A stretch of 64,000 nucleotides of DNA, from assembly GCF_023476645.1 (NCBI RefSeq), contig NZ_JAMCOJ010000004.1, positions 124,001-188,000 on the forward strand, given 5' to 3'. Of this stretch, positions 53,305-61,928 are shown piece after piece. Position numbers and translations under genes: made by a program. Each line of letters opens with the position of its first letter. Positions within the stretch are counted from its first letter, which is position 1. Under the pieces are notes generated by a model that worked only from the letters and a program-made list of their open reading frames with translations, was not told the DNA's origin and did no database searches. The stretch is from Cellulophaga sp. 20_2_10. GTDB taxonomy: Bacteria > Bacteroidota > Bacteroidia > Flavobacteriales > Flavobacteriaceae.

Positions 53305-55758
53305 TTAGTTTAGCTTAACTCTATGGGTAATTCTACGGTTTGTAATAACAGTTTTAGGTCTGCCCAATATTACAATTGTTGGGTCGTCTGGTTCCCCATC
53401 TCCATTACTATCTACGTTAGCACTTTCGTTAGGGTCATCAGAAGTATCTGAGATAACAAAACCATTTGGCAATTCTCCTTGTGCGGTTGCAGTATTTGTT
53501 ACTAAGAGCGCCATAAGCTCTGCATTATTTATACTATGTGTAAGTGTAAATTTAACCGATCTAGAAGGAGCTAATGTAGCAACAGAAGCAGGACTTATAC
53601 TACCCGCGTCTGCAATAGGATCTGTAACAGTTACATTAGTTAACGTATTAGGACCATTATTTGTTACGACTAGCAAATATCTAATTTCTTCATTTAAAGA
53701 ATCATACGAGCCATCTGCTGCTGGTAAGGCAACTTTTGTTACTGTAATTTCATTATTACTTATGGTTACGGTCTCAGACATATCATCACTTGTAGTATTA
53801 CTATCTACTTGGTTTTGAGTGTTTGTAACTGTATTTGTGTAAGAAGTAACCGTAGAGTTAAAAGGTAATTCATCTGCTTGTACTTCTAAAATGATAGAAA
53901 CTAATTCACCTTTTTTAAGTCTGCCAATTGTCCATTGCGGAGCAGACCAGCTACCAACAGTAGGACTGGCAGATAGCAAAGTTAAACCAGCAGGAATAAC
54001 ATCTGTAATTTTTAAATTAGTAACATCATTGAGACCAAGACTTTCTACGGTTATTTTAAACTCAAAAATATCGCCCTCTAAGATGGAACTTACATTAGCA
54101 GTTTTTTTAACTACAATATCTGGTAAACAATAATAAGATGCAATTGGTTGTGAGTCATATGTACAACCACCTTTTGTAACCCTTACATAGTAGTCACCAG
54201 CTTCATTAGGTGTATAGCTAGAAAATATTGCACCAGGCACAATTGTACCATTTTGGTACCATTGGTAGGCGTCAAAATTAGGATCTTTAACTTGTATTAT
54301 AGATCCTGGCAAACAACCACCACCAGAAACTTGTAAATCTACATCTGGTACAGTATCAAAACCAGAGAAATACCCAGCAATACCTCTTGCACCATTAAAA
54401 CCCAAAAAACCCACGGCAATAGGACCTGTAGATTGTACAGAAACATTACCTGTTAAGTTAGGAACATAAAATGTTTTCCAATCGGGAGAGCCAGCTACCG
54501 CAGATGATGCTGGTAATGCAACATTGCCATTACCGTCTGTTACGCTAATATTACCGTCTGGAGTAGAGGTAGATGCTATTATGGTAACACCACCGTTCAT
54601 TGTAACACCGGCGGCATCTTTAATATCTGGGATATTGTTTAACGTATCTGGTAATAAACAGTTAACAGGAGCAACAAAATTTAATCCTACAGTAATTATG
54701 GATGATCCACCTGCTAATAATTGATAGGCATAAGCATCTTTAGACGTTGTAACAAACATATTTCCACCTGCAGTAGAACTAGAATAATTACTTTCTGGAA
54801 TTTCAAAATAATCTCCATTGTTAATGGTCGCTATAGGCGTAGTGGAACCATTTACAAAAATGGCGGTACCATTTTGAGTACCAATAATAATTGGTTTTTC
54901 AGTTTCACTAGAGCCATTACCGCGAATAAAAACATATTCTTTTCCTATTCTATTTTCAGGTACAGGTTGGTCAATAGCAGCATCTCTACTTGCATTTCCT
55001 ACTCTTACGCCAATGTTTAAACCACCATTACTTATAACTATATCTTTGTTAGACTCAATGGTAGCACCTAACCAACCATCTATATTGGCTGTAGTTTGTT
55101 TTACGTACGCTTCAAAAACAAAAGATTCATTTTTATTTAAAGTTATTTGATAAGTGTCTGCTGTAATACCACCGGCATTGCCACCAAGCCTAAACTCACT
55201 ATTTGGGTCATAGCCAGATAATGTTACTACTGTATTATTTTCAGTAGCCATAATACCTAAGGTATTGGTTAAGCTATTTGTTTTTCCTCTATTGGGAATT
55301 CCGCCCCACTTAAAAATTCGGCCTAAGGCTTGCCTACCTTTACTGGTAAGCGAAGTGGACTGTGAGCTAGAGCTACCTCTATAGTTGACATAAAATTTTT
55401 CTCCACCAGGAGATTCAAAACGTAAACCACTTTGATTTAAAACTACGCCAGTATTAGCATTAGTAACTAAAGTAATATTATTATCTCCGTTAGCTAAATT
55501 ATAGGTAATTGGAGCGCCATTAGAGACAGATAAAGTAGCTATTGGGGCAGCTATAGTACCTTGATATACGTTTACGGTAAAAGCGGTAGTTTCTGGTGTA
55601 GATAAATACACAGCTTGGTCTTTTACAGCTTGGTTATTACCTCCTTGTTTTAAAGGTGGTAGATAATGTAAATCACTTAATTGAGCGTATCCAAAATAGT
55701 TAAAAAAACAGACAAATATAATGATGATTAATTTGAAATGTTTTTGATATATGGGCAT
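53305..55758 (-). CDS. Surface protein: IgGFc-binding-like N-terminus plus DUF11 repeats
   Basis: 817 residues. Signal peptide (about 1-25), an IgGFc-binding/N-terminal-like beta domain (about 45-345; NRGKTNSLTNTLGIMATENN), a PKD/Ig-like spacer (YTPNEAGDYYVRVTKGGCTY) and two DUF11 repeats (VKKTANVSSILEGDIFEFK; LLVVTNNGPNTLTNVTVTD). It should be secreted and act at the surface. Unlike many relatives I see neither a CHU_C (type B) nor a type A sorting domain at the C-terminus, which ends RRITHRVKLN, so either another export route or a lost end applies. Stands alone on its strand, downstream of the ABC genes' promoter region. Confidence 0.83.
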   Translation of the reverse strand: MPIYQKHFKLIIIIFVCFFNYFGYAQLSDLHYLPPLKQGGNNQAVKDQAVYLSTPETTAFTVNVYQGTIAAPIATLSVSNGAPITYNLANGDNNITLVTNANTGVVLNQSGLRFESPGGEKFYVNYRGSSSSQSTSLTSKGRQALGRIFKWGGIPNRGKTNSLTNTLGIMATENNTVVTLSGYDPNSEFRLGGNAGGITADTYQITLNKNESFVFEAYVKQTTANIDGWLGATIESNKDIVISNGGLNIGVRVGNASRDAAIDQPVPENRIGKEYVFIRGNGSSETEKPIIIGTQNGTAIFVNGSTTPIATINNGDYFEIPESNYSSSTAGGNMFVTTSKDAYAYQLLAGGSSIITVGLNFVAPVNCLLPDTLNNIPDIKDAAGVTMNGGVTIIASTSTPDGNISVTDGNGNVALPASSAVAGSPDWKTFYVPNLTGNVSVQSTGPIAVGFLGFNGARGIAGYFSGFDTVPDVDLQVSGGGCLPGSIIQVKDPNFDAYQWYQNGTIVPGAIFSSYTPNEAGDYYVRVTKGGCTYDSQPIASYYCLPDIVVKKTANVSSILEGDIFEFKITVESLGLNDVTNLKITDVIPAGLTLLSASPTVGSWSAPQWTIGRLKKGELVSIILEVQADELPFNSTVTSYTNTVTNTQNQVDSNTTSDDMSETVTISNNEITVTKVALPAADGSYDSLNEEIRYLLVVTNNGPNTLTNVTVTDPIADAGSISPASVATLAPSRSVKFTLTHSINNAELMALLVTNTATAQGELPNGFVISDTSDDPNESANVDSNGDGEPDDPTIVILGRPKTVITNRRITHRVKLN

Positions 55759-55927
55759 TGTTTATATTTTATAGTGTATACAAAATAACAAATAGATTTT
55801 TTGTTATCTTAATAAATGTTGTAAAGGCACGTTATAGTGTTGTAATATGTTAAAATAGGGTTTAAAAAAATATATTTTTCTTTTTTAATTCAACTATTTG
55901 ACTATTTTGTAATAAAATTAGAAGTTG

Positions 55928-57013
55928 ATGTCAGAGGAAAGATTAATGTCTAAAAAGAAACCTGCTTACCCTGTAAGTAGTCAATTAGATGCTTATTTAG
56001 AGCATTATAATAGGAAAATGGAGATCCCTATTTTTTATGAAGATTTGTTACGTTTTTCTGGTTCTGTCGTTGTTTACGATTCTGATGATAATGATACTTT
56101 ATGGGTACGCGTTTATTACTCTGAATATGATAGAGTAGAGATAGATTTAAGCTTAAAAAAAGTGTATTCTATTTTACTTTCTGATGGTGGAGATAATATT
56201 ATACAGTACTTAAATATTGATGCTGTGGATTTTTGCACTTTTGGAAACTCAAAGCCATTTAGAATTAAAGTGCGAAATATTCTGAATGATAACTTTACGT
56301 ATTTCTATATAAAAAAGACGGATGCATCTAGAATTTATGGATTGGAACTAGAGCATATGTTATCTCCGTATAATCTTAACTTTTTAGTGTATAAAGACAC
56401 TTTAATAGAGGAGCATATCGCTGGTATTCCTGGAGATGTTTTTATCAAAGATATGTTGCCAAAATGTACCGAGTCTGAAAAAGCACAATTAGCCAAAGAG
56501 TTTGTAAAGTTTAATGAACGTTGTATGATTCGCCTTTTGGGTGATATGCGATCTTATAACTATGTAATTGTACCTATGCATGATTTTGATCACGTAGTGT
56601 ACCGCATACGAGCAATAGATTTTGATCAGCAATGTTTTGAAGGTAAATTAAAGGTGTATAGGCCACAGTTTTTTAAAGAAAACTTTCAAATGGTAGAATT
56701 AGTTCGTAAAAAGCTGTTAGTAAGCTCTGTAGACCAGTATAAGTTAGAGGAGCGTTCTATTGTAGCAAAACGAATTAAAAGTTCTGGTAATAGAATTAAA
56801 AAACTAAGAGCTATTTGTAGAAGAGATAGTATATCTACAGCTGCAAATGTAAAAATGTTACGAGAGCAAATTTATGAGCTAACCTTAGATATGCAATTTA
56901 AAAAATGCAGAAAAATGGGTAGAGTACTTGACTTAACATTAGATTTTGTAAAACGTAATTATGAAGATGTGAGTATGAAACAAATAATGGAGAACAGAAT
57001 TAAAATTGATTAA
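55928..57013 (+). CDS. Conserved hypothetical protein with kinase-like motifs
   Basis: 361 residues from the ATG at 55928. Soluble. In the middle, LLGDMRSYNYVIVP (Asp, five residues, Asn) and then YRIRAIDFDQQCF resemble the catalytic loop and metal-binding DFD of aminoglycoside-phosphotransferase or HipA-like kinases, about 22 residues apart. A glycine-rich ATP loop was not found at the N-terminus, so activity is uncertain. The C-terminus is helical and basic. I do not recognise a characterised family. Confidence 0.6.
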   Translation: MSEERLMSKKKPAYPVSSQLDAYLEHYNRKMEIPIFYEDLLRFSGSVVVYDSDDNDTLWVRVYYSEYDRVEIDLSLKKVYSILLSDGGDNIIQYLNIDAVDFCTFGNSKPFRIKVRNILNDNFTYFYIKKTDASRIYGLELEHMLSPYNLNFLVYKDTLIEEHIAGIPGDVFIKDMLPKCTESEKAQLAKEFVKFNERCMIRLLGDMRSYNYVIVPMHDFDHVVYRIRAIDFDQQCFEGKLKVYRPQFFKENFQMVELVRKKLLVSSVDQYKLEERSIVAKRIKSSGNRIKKLRAICRRDSISTAANVKMLREQIYELTLDMQFKKCRKMGRVLDLTLDFVKRNYEDVSMKQIMENRIKID

Positions 57014-57044
57014 TTCGATTCTCCATTACAACTATAATTAATGT

Positions 57045-57086
57045 AAAGCTAAAAGTTACTAAGTCAGTAGTTTTTAGCTTTTTTCT
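57045..57086. terminator. Bidirectional terminator overlapping the ndpA-like 3' end
   Basis: Stem AAAGCTAAAA and TTACT paired with AGTA and TTTTTAGCTTT, one mismatch each side, loop AAGTC, T-run. The stop codon of the minus-strand gene (57074-57076) lies in the right arm. Confidence 0.75.
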
Positions 57087-58132
57087 TCTTTATTAAAGTA
57101 TACTAAATAGTAATACATTTGGCGTTCTTCATCCCAACCTTTTTCTACAAACTTCTCTGCAGATTCTGGGTTTATAAAATCCATTTTTATCTGAATATTT
57201 GTATCTAAATTAATAACATTTTTAATTTTTTTACGAACATCAGATACCGCCTTATTGGCAATATTAAAGTTAGATACGTCTTCTACGCTAAATTTTGGAC
57301 CTTTTTCCATTTTGTAATTTTTAAACTCTGGTATTAGTTCAGGGTTTTCCATTACTTCATTTAAAAAGTCTGTCTCTTCAAAAGAATCATTTTTTGCAAA
57401 ATGGTTTACAGCTTTGTTCATAAACAAAACTTCTTGTTGCTTATCTTCAGCAGGTAAAACAACATCTTTTGCAAAATTCTGACAGAATTTAAGATAGTTT
57501 TTAGTGTAAAATGTTTCATCAGCTAAGGCATCAACCCCTAAAAAGTTTTCTAACCAATATTTAGTATCGTAACGGTTGCTGTCTACAGATAGAACTTTGT
57601 AACCTTCCTCTTTATGAGAATTAAAAATTAAACAACCTTTATCTAGCTTATTAATATTTATTCCTTGTAGAATATTAATGTCTATATTTTCACCATCTTC
57701 TATTAACTGTAGAAAATCGTGTTTAAGCTCGCTTTTGAATATACCAATGGCATCTACTTTTTTGTTATCTAACAAAACATCTGTTAAATGCGTTACATAT
57801 AATTCGCCACTTTTTATATGCGGGTGATTAGATTGCTCAAACAAGTGTGTTGCTACTTTTTTAGAAACAGCATGACAACTTTCTGGAGCATCAAAAATTT
57901 CTGAAGCTAATTTGTATATTTCATTAAATTCTACATCTACCTCGTTAGTAAACTTAAAGTAATTTTCTTCTTTTTCTCTAAATGGTTTAAAGAAATACTC
58001 TTTTAAAAGACCAGTTGTTTCATCATTTAAAGTAAAAGGCTGATTAGATAAAAAAGCACCTTCTCCTTTGTTTTTATTACCAACACGGTGTATAGAAATA
58101 CTTTCTATCTGGGTAGAATATAAGTTTATCAA
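57074..58132 (-). CDS. Nucleoid-associated protein, NdpA/YejK (NA37) family
   Basis: 352 residues. The start (YSTQIESISIHRVGNKNKGEG), VDAIGIFKSELKHDFLQL, INKLDKGCLIFNSHKEEGYK and YDTKYWLENFLGVDALADE are typical of NdpA. The family binds DNA in the nucleoid and has been linked to phage and plasmid regulation. Flavobacterial genomes usually carry one copy. It converges on the kinase-like gene and lies 54 bases after the next upstream gene. Confidence 0.88.
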   Translation of the reverse strand: MINLYSTQIESISIHRVGNKNKGEGAFLSNQPFTLNDETTGLLKEYFFKPFREKEENYFKFTNEVDVEFNEIYKLASEIFDAPESCHAVSKKVATHLFEQSNHPHIKSGELYVTHLTDVLLDNKKVDAIGIFKSELKHDFLQLIEDGENIDINILQGININKLDKGCLIFNSHKEEGYKVLSVDSNRYDTKYWLENFLGVDALADETFYTKNYLKFCQNFAKDVVLPAEDKQQEVLFMNKAVNHFAKNDSFEETDFLNEVMENPELIPEFKNYKMEKGPKFSVEDVSNFNIANKAVSDVRKKIKNVINLDTNIQIKMDFINPESAEKFVEKGWDEERQMYYYLVYFNKEEKS

Positions 58133-58186
58133 TGGTATATTGTTTTAATATTAGTTGTTGTAAAAATATGCTTTTCGTTTAAAAAT

Positions 58187-58699
58187 TTAGTTCCAATTTT
58201 CATCAAAATCTAAATCTTCATAACTGCCTAAATCTTCATCAAATTCATCGTCAAACTCATCATCTTTAGGGCCTTCAGCCTCAAAGTTCTTTTCTGGAGG
58301 ACTATCTGGTATTTCACCAAAGCTAAATAGAATGTTTGGGTATGCTAAACCATCTTCTTTTTCTACGATGTCTGCTAGTTCTACAAAGAAAGTCCACATA
58401 CTTAGAAAATCGTACACGTAAATTAATTTAGGTGTTTTTTCTGTAAGTATATCTTCTAAGAAGACTTCATTCATAAGTTTAACATCAGAACCACTTTCAC
58501 TCATATCAAAAAGAGCAATTTCTTCATCTTGGTTCCATTCTTCATCACAAGTATAAAAAGAAGCCATTTCACTACCTAAAAATCCAAACGCTTGTGTTAC
58601 TGCATTGTGAAAATCTTCTAGTGTTTTGTTACCTTCAATTTCAATATCTCGGAAAACATCATCCTTTGCATCTAGGATAATTCTAATTTTGTAAATCAT
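58187..58699 (-). CDS. Plasmid pRiA4b ORF-3 / IS1096 TnpR-like family protein
   Basis: 170 residues. YKIRIILDAKDDVFRDIEIEG with LEDFHNAVTQAFGF near the N-terminus matches the pRiA4b ORF-3 (IS1096 passenger) family, and WTFFVELADIVEKED is the second conserved block. The C-terminal 40 residues are strongly acidic (DDEFDDEFDEDLG). Despite its name the family is a common chromosomal protein of unknown function; no insertion-sequence signs surround it here. It lies between ctaA and the nucleoid-associated protein gene, on the same strand. Confidence 0.82.
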   Translation of the reverse strand: MIYKIRIILDAKDDVFRDIEIEGNKTLEDFHNAVTQAFGFLGSEMASFYTCDEEWNQDEEIALFDMSESGSDVKLMNEVFLEDILTEKTPKLIYVYDFLSMWTFFVELADIVEKEDGLAYPNILFSFGEIPDSPPEKNFEAEGPKDDEFDDEFDEDLGSYEDLDFDENWN

Positions 58700-58735
58700 T
58701 TTTTAAATATTGCGGGTTTGCAAAGTTACAAAGTT

Positions 58736-59761
58736 TTAATTCTTTTTAGCAGTATTTAATAGTTCTAAAACCATATAAAACTGAACTCCAAATAGGAGAG
58801 AGGCTAAAACAAGGTGAAGTGTTTGACTTCCAAACGGAAAGTGAATATAATTCATAGCTACACCAGTGATTATCTCTAACAATAACAGTGATAACACCCA
58901 TTTTATTTTAGCTAAACCTAATTTTAGTTTTGTAATTCTATAAAAAATGAAAACATTTAATAAGGTTACTACTATAGAAAAAGACCGATGTATATAGAAT
59001 GTAATGGTAACATTGTCTAGCCATAAGTTTTTTGCAGCGTCACCTACTATATCTGCTTGGTCATCTACCATTTGCCTAACTTGTGTACCTAAAACTATTT
59101 GTATTAGGGTAAAAACTAAGGCAACAAAAATAAGTTGTCTTGTTTTTTTGTCTTTATGTACCGTTACTGTTCTGTCTGTTATACTGTAAATTATGTAGAG
59201 TAGTATCGCCACAATTACTAAAGCCATAACCATATGTACTGTAATTTTTACAGGGTTTAAAAGTGAGTAAACTACAGTTGCTCCCAACCACGCCTGAAAC
59301 CCCATTGCAAAAACAAGAAACCAAGACAATAATGTTATCGATTTTTTCTTCTTCCAATACTTTAAAGATAATAGGGCTAGAAAAAATATAGCTAAGCCAG
59401 CAAGAGCGCCAAATAGTCTATTAATATACTCTATCCAGGTATGTGTGGCATTAAAAATAGCATAATTGTGTTTTGTATAAGTCTGCCAATTAGTTTTACT
59501 AAACTGGGCTGTAGATGTAAAATCTTCACTTGCGACTTCTAATGTTTTATCTACTATAATTACTTCTCCTTTTTTAAAGAACGAAAAGGGCTGCCATTGC
59601 AGTTCTGAAATATCTGTTGGTGGTATATATTGTCCAAAGCATTTTGGCCAATCTGGGCATCCCATACCACTACCAGTCATTCTAACGACTGCGCCAGCAA
59701 TAATAACGAGGTAAACTAAAACTAAGGATATCTTTGCTGTTTTAATAAATGTCTTTTGCAT
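58736..59761 (-). CDS. ctaA: Heme A synthase (COX15/CtaA)
   Basis: 341 residues with about eight membrane helices. The N-terminal GAVVRMTGSGMGCPDWPKC block is the family hallmark. Heme-ligand histidine candidates appear in ATHTWIEYINRLFG, VHMVMALV, FYIHRSFSIVV and TLHLVLASLLF. It oxidises heme O to heme A in the inner membrane for aa3-type cytochrome oxidase. It is the first gene of a minus-strand group ending at the nucleoid-associated gene. Confidence 0.92.
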   Translation of the reverse strand: MQKTFIKTAKISLVLVYLVIIAGAVVRMTGSGMGCPDWPKCFGQYIPPTDISELQWQPFSFFKKGEVIIVDKTLEVASEDFTSTAQFSKTNWQTYTKHNYAIFNATHTWIEYINRLFGALAGLAIFFLALLSLKYWKKKKSITLLSWFLVFAMGFQAWLGATVVYSLLNPVKITVHMVMALVIVAILLYIIYSITDRTVTVHKDKKTRQLIFVALVFTLIQIVLGTQVRQMVDDQADIVGDAAKNLWLDNVTITFYIHRSFSIVVTLLNVFIFYRITKLKLGLAKIKWVLSLLLLEIITGVAMNYIHFPFGSQTLHLVLASLLFGVQFYMVLELLNTAKKN

Positions 59762-59911
59762 TTTTTTGGAAGTCTAAAATAGAATGCAAAAATAAGCCTC
59801 TTTTACTATAAAGTAAAGTTTTAAAAGCTATCTTTTTGCCAACCAATACAAATACATATTAGTTTTTAAGTTGACATTTAAAAGATGAGCAGTATTCTAA
59901 TAAAAGGAAGT

Positions 59912-60514
59912 TTAAAATATATTTGGATTAAATTTTTTAGAATTAAAAAGTAAAAATAAAATGGGACTTATTTTATCTCCCAATTTAGTTCTTAATATTT
60001 TAAATGCTTTTGTTATTTGCCCTTCTACAGTTTTAATAGTAACGTCCATTTTATGAGAAATTTCAAGATTAGAAAGACCTTCTTGTTTACTAAGTAAAAA
60101 GGTTTTTTTACATCGTGGAGGTAAGTTTTGTATTTCTATTTTTAGTAACTCGATTTGCTTTTTTAATAAGGCTTCATTTTCCTCTTTAATTAACTCTTCA
60201 AGTGCATTTACATGTTCAACTTCAAAAGCTAATATTTTTTTATCTTTTCTATATTGACTAATAAATTCATTATAACAGCACTTGTATAAAAATCTTTTTA
60301 AAGAAACAATTGCTTCAACTTTTTCTCTTTTTTCCCATAGTCTAATAAAAATATTTTGTACAATATCTTTGGCGCCATCAGAGTCGTTACAAAAGCTGTA
60401 AACGTAGAGACATAAGGGTTGGTGGTAGGTGTCCATTAAATAAGATAGCGCTTTTTCATTGCTATTTTTAAGCTCTTTTTTTAACTCTTTTTCATCAGTA
60501 AAAATCACCTTCAT
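59912..60514 (-). CDS. FecI-type ECF sigma factor
   Basis: 200 residues from the ATG at 60514; the frame extends to a TTG at 60544 but adds nothing typical. Region 2 is SDGAKDIVQNIFIRLWEKRE with FLYKCCYNEFISQYR; region 4 is SKQEGLSNLEISHKMDVTIKTV and EGQITKAFKILRTKLG. The close match to Bacteroidota RagB/FecI sigma factors and the neighbouring fecR-type gene indicate a cell-surface signalling sigma. Unusually it is transcribed away from fecR. Confidence 0.9.
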   Translation of the reverse strand: MKVIFTDEKELKKELKNSNEKALSYLMDTYHQPLCLYVYSFCNDSDGAKDIVQNIFIRLWEKREKVEAIVSLKRFLYKCCYNEFISQYRKDKKILAFEVEHVNALEELIKEENEALLKKQIELLKIEIQNLPPRCKKTFLLSKQEGLSNLEISHKMDVTIKTVEGQITKAFKILRTKLGDKISPILFLLFNSKKFNPNIF

Positions 60515-60568
60515 GTTGTTAAAATTTAATATTAATCCTTGCAATGTAAAAAAAAAAATAAAAAAACG

Positions 60569-60596
60569 TTGGGGTAGTGTTAAATAGTTGCGTCAT
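60569..60596 (+). promoter_or_regulatory. ECF-type promoter driving the fecR-like gene
   Basis: TTGGGGTA at 60569-60576 and CGTCAT at 60591-60596, 14 bases apart, resemble the GGGGTA/CGTC pattern I recall upstream of Bacteroidota FecI/FecR genes. It points toward the fecR-like start at 60617 and would give a leader of about 14 bases. It could be read by the divergent sigma. Confidence 0.5.
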
Positions 60597-60616
60597 TAGT
60601 TAAAAAGAGCATAATA

Positions 60617-61795
60617 ATGCCAAAATCAGAAAATATAGAAATTATTATAACTAAGTATTTATCTAAATCTAGTACAGAAAAAGATTTAGATGAATTGCTA
60701 GATGCATTAAAAGAAGAGTCTAACAAAGAATTATTTAAAAGCTATGTTAAAGCAAATTACATAGTTGATTATTGTATGAAAGATTTTCAGACAGAGAAAG
60801 AAAAAGAAAAACTGCTTCAACTAATTAAAAATAGTAATAAGGGTTTAAAAAGGAAAAAGTATAGTACTTTATTAAAGTATGCAGCCGTATTTATTGTTTT
60901 TGCTAGTTTAGGGTCCTTCTATTTATTTAAAGCCAATACCAGCGTTGCTAAAAATGAACCTATTGAAGTTGTTGCAACAGAACATATAATTACTCCGGGA
61001 ACCGAAAAAGCTATTTTAACATTAGAAGATGGTACAGATGTAGTTTTACAGAAAGATAGTATTTACGCCAACGGTTCTGCTCGTTCGTCTAAAAATAAAT
61101 TAGTTTATACAACTAACAATATAAAACCAAGCACAGCAATAGAATATAATTATTTAACTGTTCCAAGAGGAGGACAATATTTTGTAAAATTATCTGATGG
61201 AACTGAAGTTTGGTTAAATTCTCAATCTCAATTAAAATATCCAAAGCGTTTTATAGAAGGAAAAGTAAGAAAAGTAGAATTGGTTTATGGCGAGGCTTAT
61301 TTTGATGTGTCTCCAAGTACAAAACACTTAGGAAGTAAATTTAAAGTTTTATCTAAGTACCAAGAGGTAGAGGTGTTAGGAACCGAATTTAATATTAAGG
61401 CTTATACAGATGAGGATACGGTCTATACCACTTTGGTAGAGGGTAAAGTAGCTCTTACTGCAAATGCGTCACAAGATATATTAAAACCAGATGAACAAGT
61501 TGCTTTTAATATTGATACTAAAAGTTATAGTAAAAATATCGTAGATGTTTACGATGTAACCTCTTGGAAGAATGGGGTTTTTAGTTTTAAAAGTAAACCC
61601 TTAGAAGAGATTACTAGAGTACTATCTCGTTGGTATAATGTAGATTTTAAATTTACAAATGTGGAAGTGAAAAATGCTAAGTTTATGGGAGTTTTAAGTA
61701 AAGACCAGCCTTTAGAAGATATTTTATTAGCTATTAAGAATTCAGGATTTATTACATCATATGAAATGAATAATACAAGTATAACCTTAAATTAG
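60617..61795 (+). CDS. FecR family anti-sigma factor
   Basis: 392 residues. N-terminal anti-sigma part (1-75), one TM helix near 83-103 (LLKYAAVFIVFASLG), a FecR domain (about 125-300: TVPRGGQYFVKLSDGTEVWL, VELVYGEAYFDVSP, VEVLGTEFNIKAY) and a DUF4974-type end (FSFKSKPLEEITRVLSRWY). It transmits the receptor signal across the membrane to the sigma factor. Followed at 61929 by the SusC receptor, on the same strand, with no terminator. Confidence 0.93.
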   Translation: MPKSENIEIIITKYLSKSSTEKDLDELLDALKEESNKELFKSYVKANYIVDYCMKDFQTEKEKEKLLQLIKNSNKGLKRKKYSTLLKYAAVFIVFASLGSFYLFKANTSVAKNEPIEVVATEHIITPGTEKAILTLEDGTDVVLQKDSIYANGSARSSKNKLVYTTNNIKPSTAIEYNYLTVPRGGQYFVKLSDGTEVWLNSQSQLKYPKRFIEGKVRKVELVYGEAYFDVSPSTKHLGSKFKVLSKYQEVEVLGTEFNIKAYTDEDTVYTTLVEGKVALTANASQDILKPDEQVAFNIDTKSYSKNIVDVYDVTSWKNGVFSFKSKPLEEITRVLSRWYNVDFKFTNVEVKNAKFMGVLSKDQPLEDILLAIKNSGFITSYEMNNTSITLN

Positions 61796-61928
61796 AAAAA
61801 GAAAGAGAGAACAAAAAGTAGTGAAAAGTAAAAGAACAGAGTCTATGCCGTGGAAAGTTAAGACCCTGTCCCTTAAGAAAATTATTAATTAATTAACCAA
61901 ATGGTTTAACCAACTAACACTCAAATTT

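Noticed and set aside
58187-58699. Mobile element suggested by the IS1096/pRiA4b family name
   Set aside because: No transposase, terminal repeats or target-site duplication nearby; the family is a normal chromosomal one.
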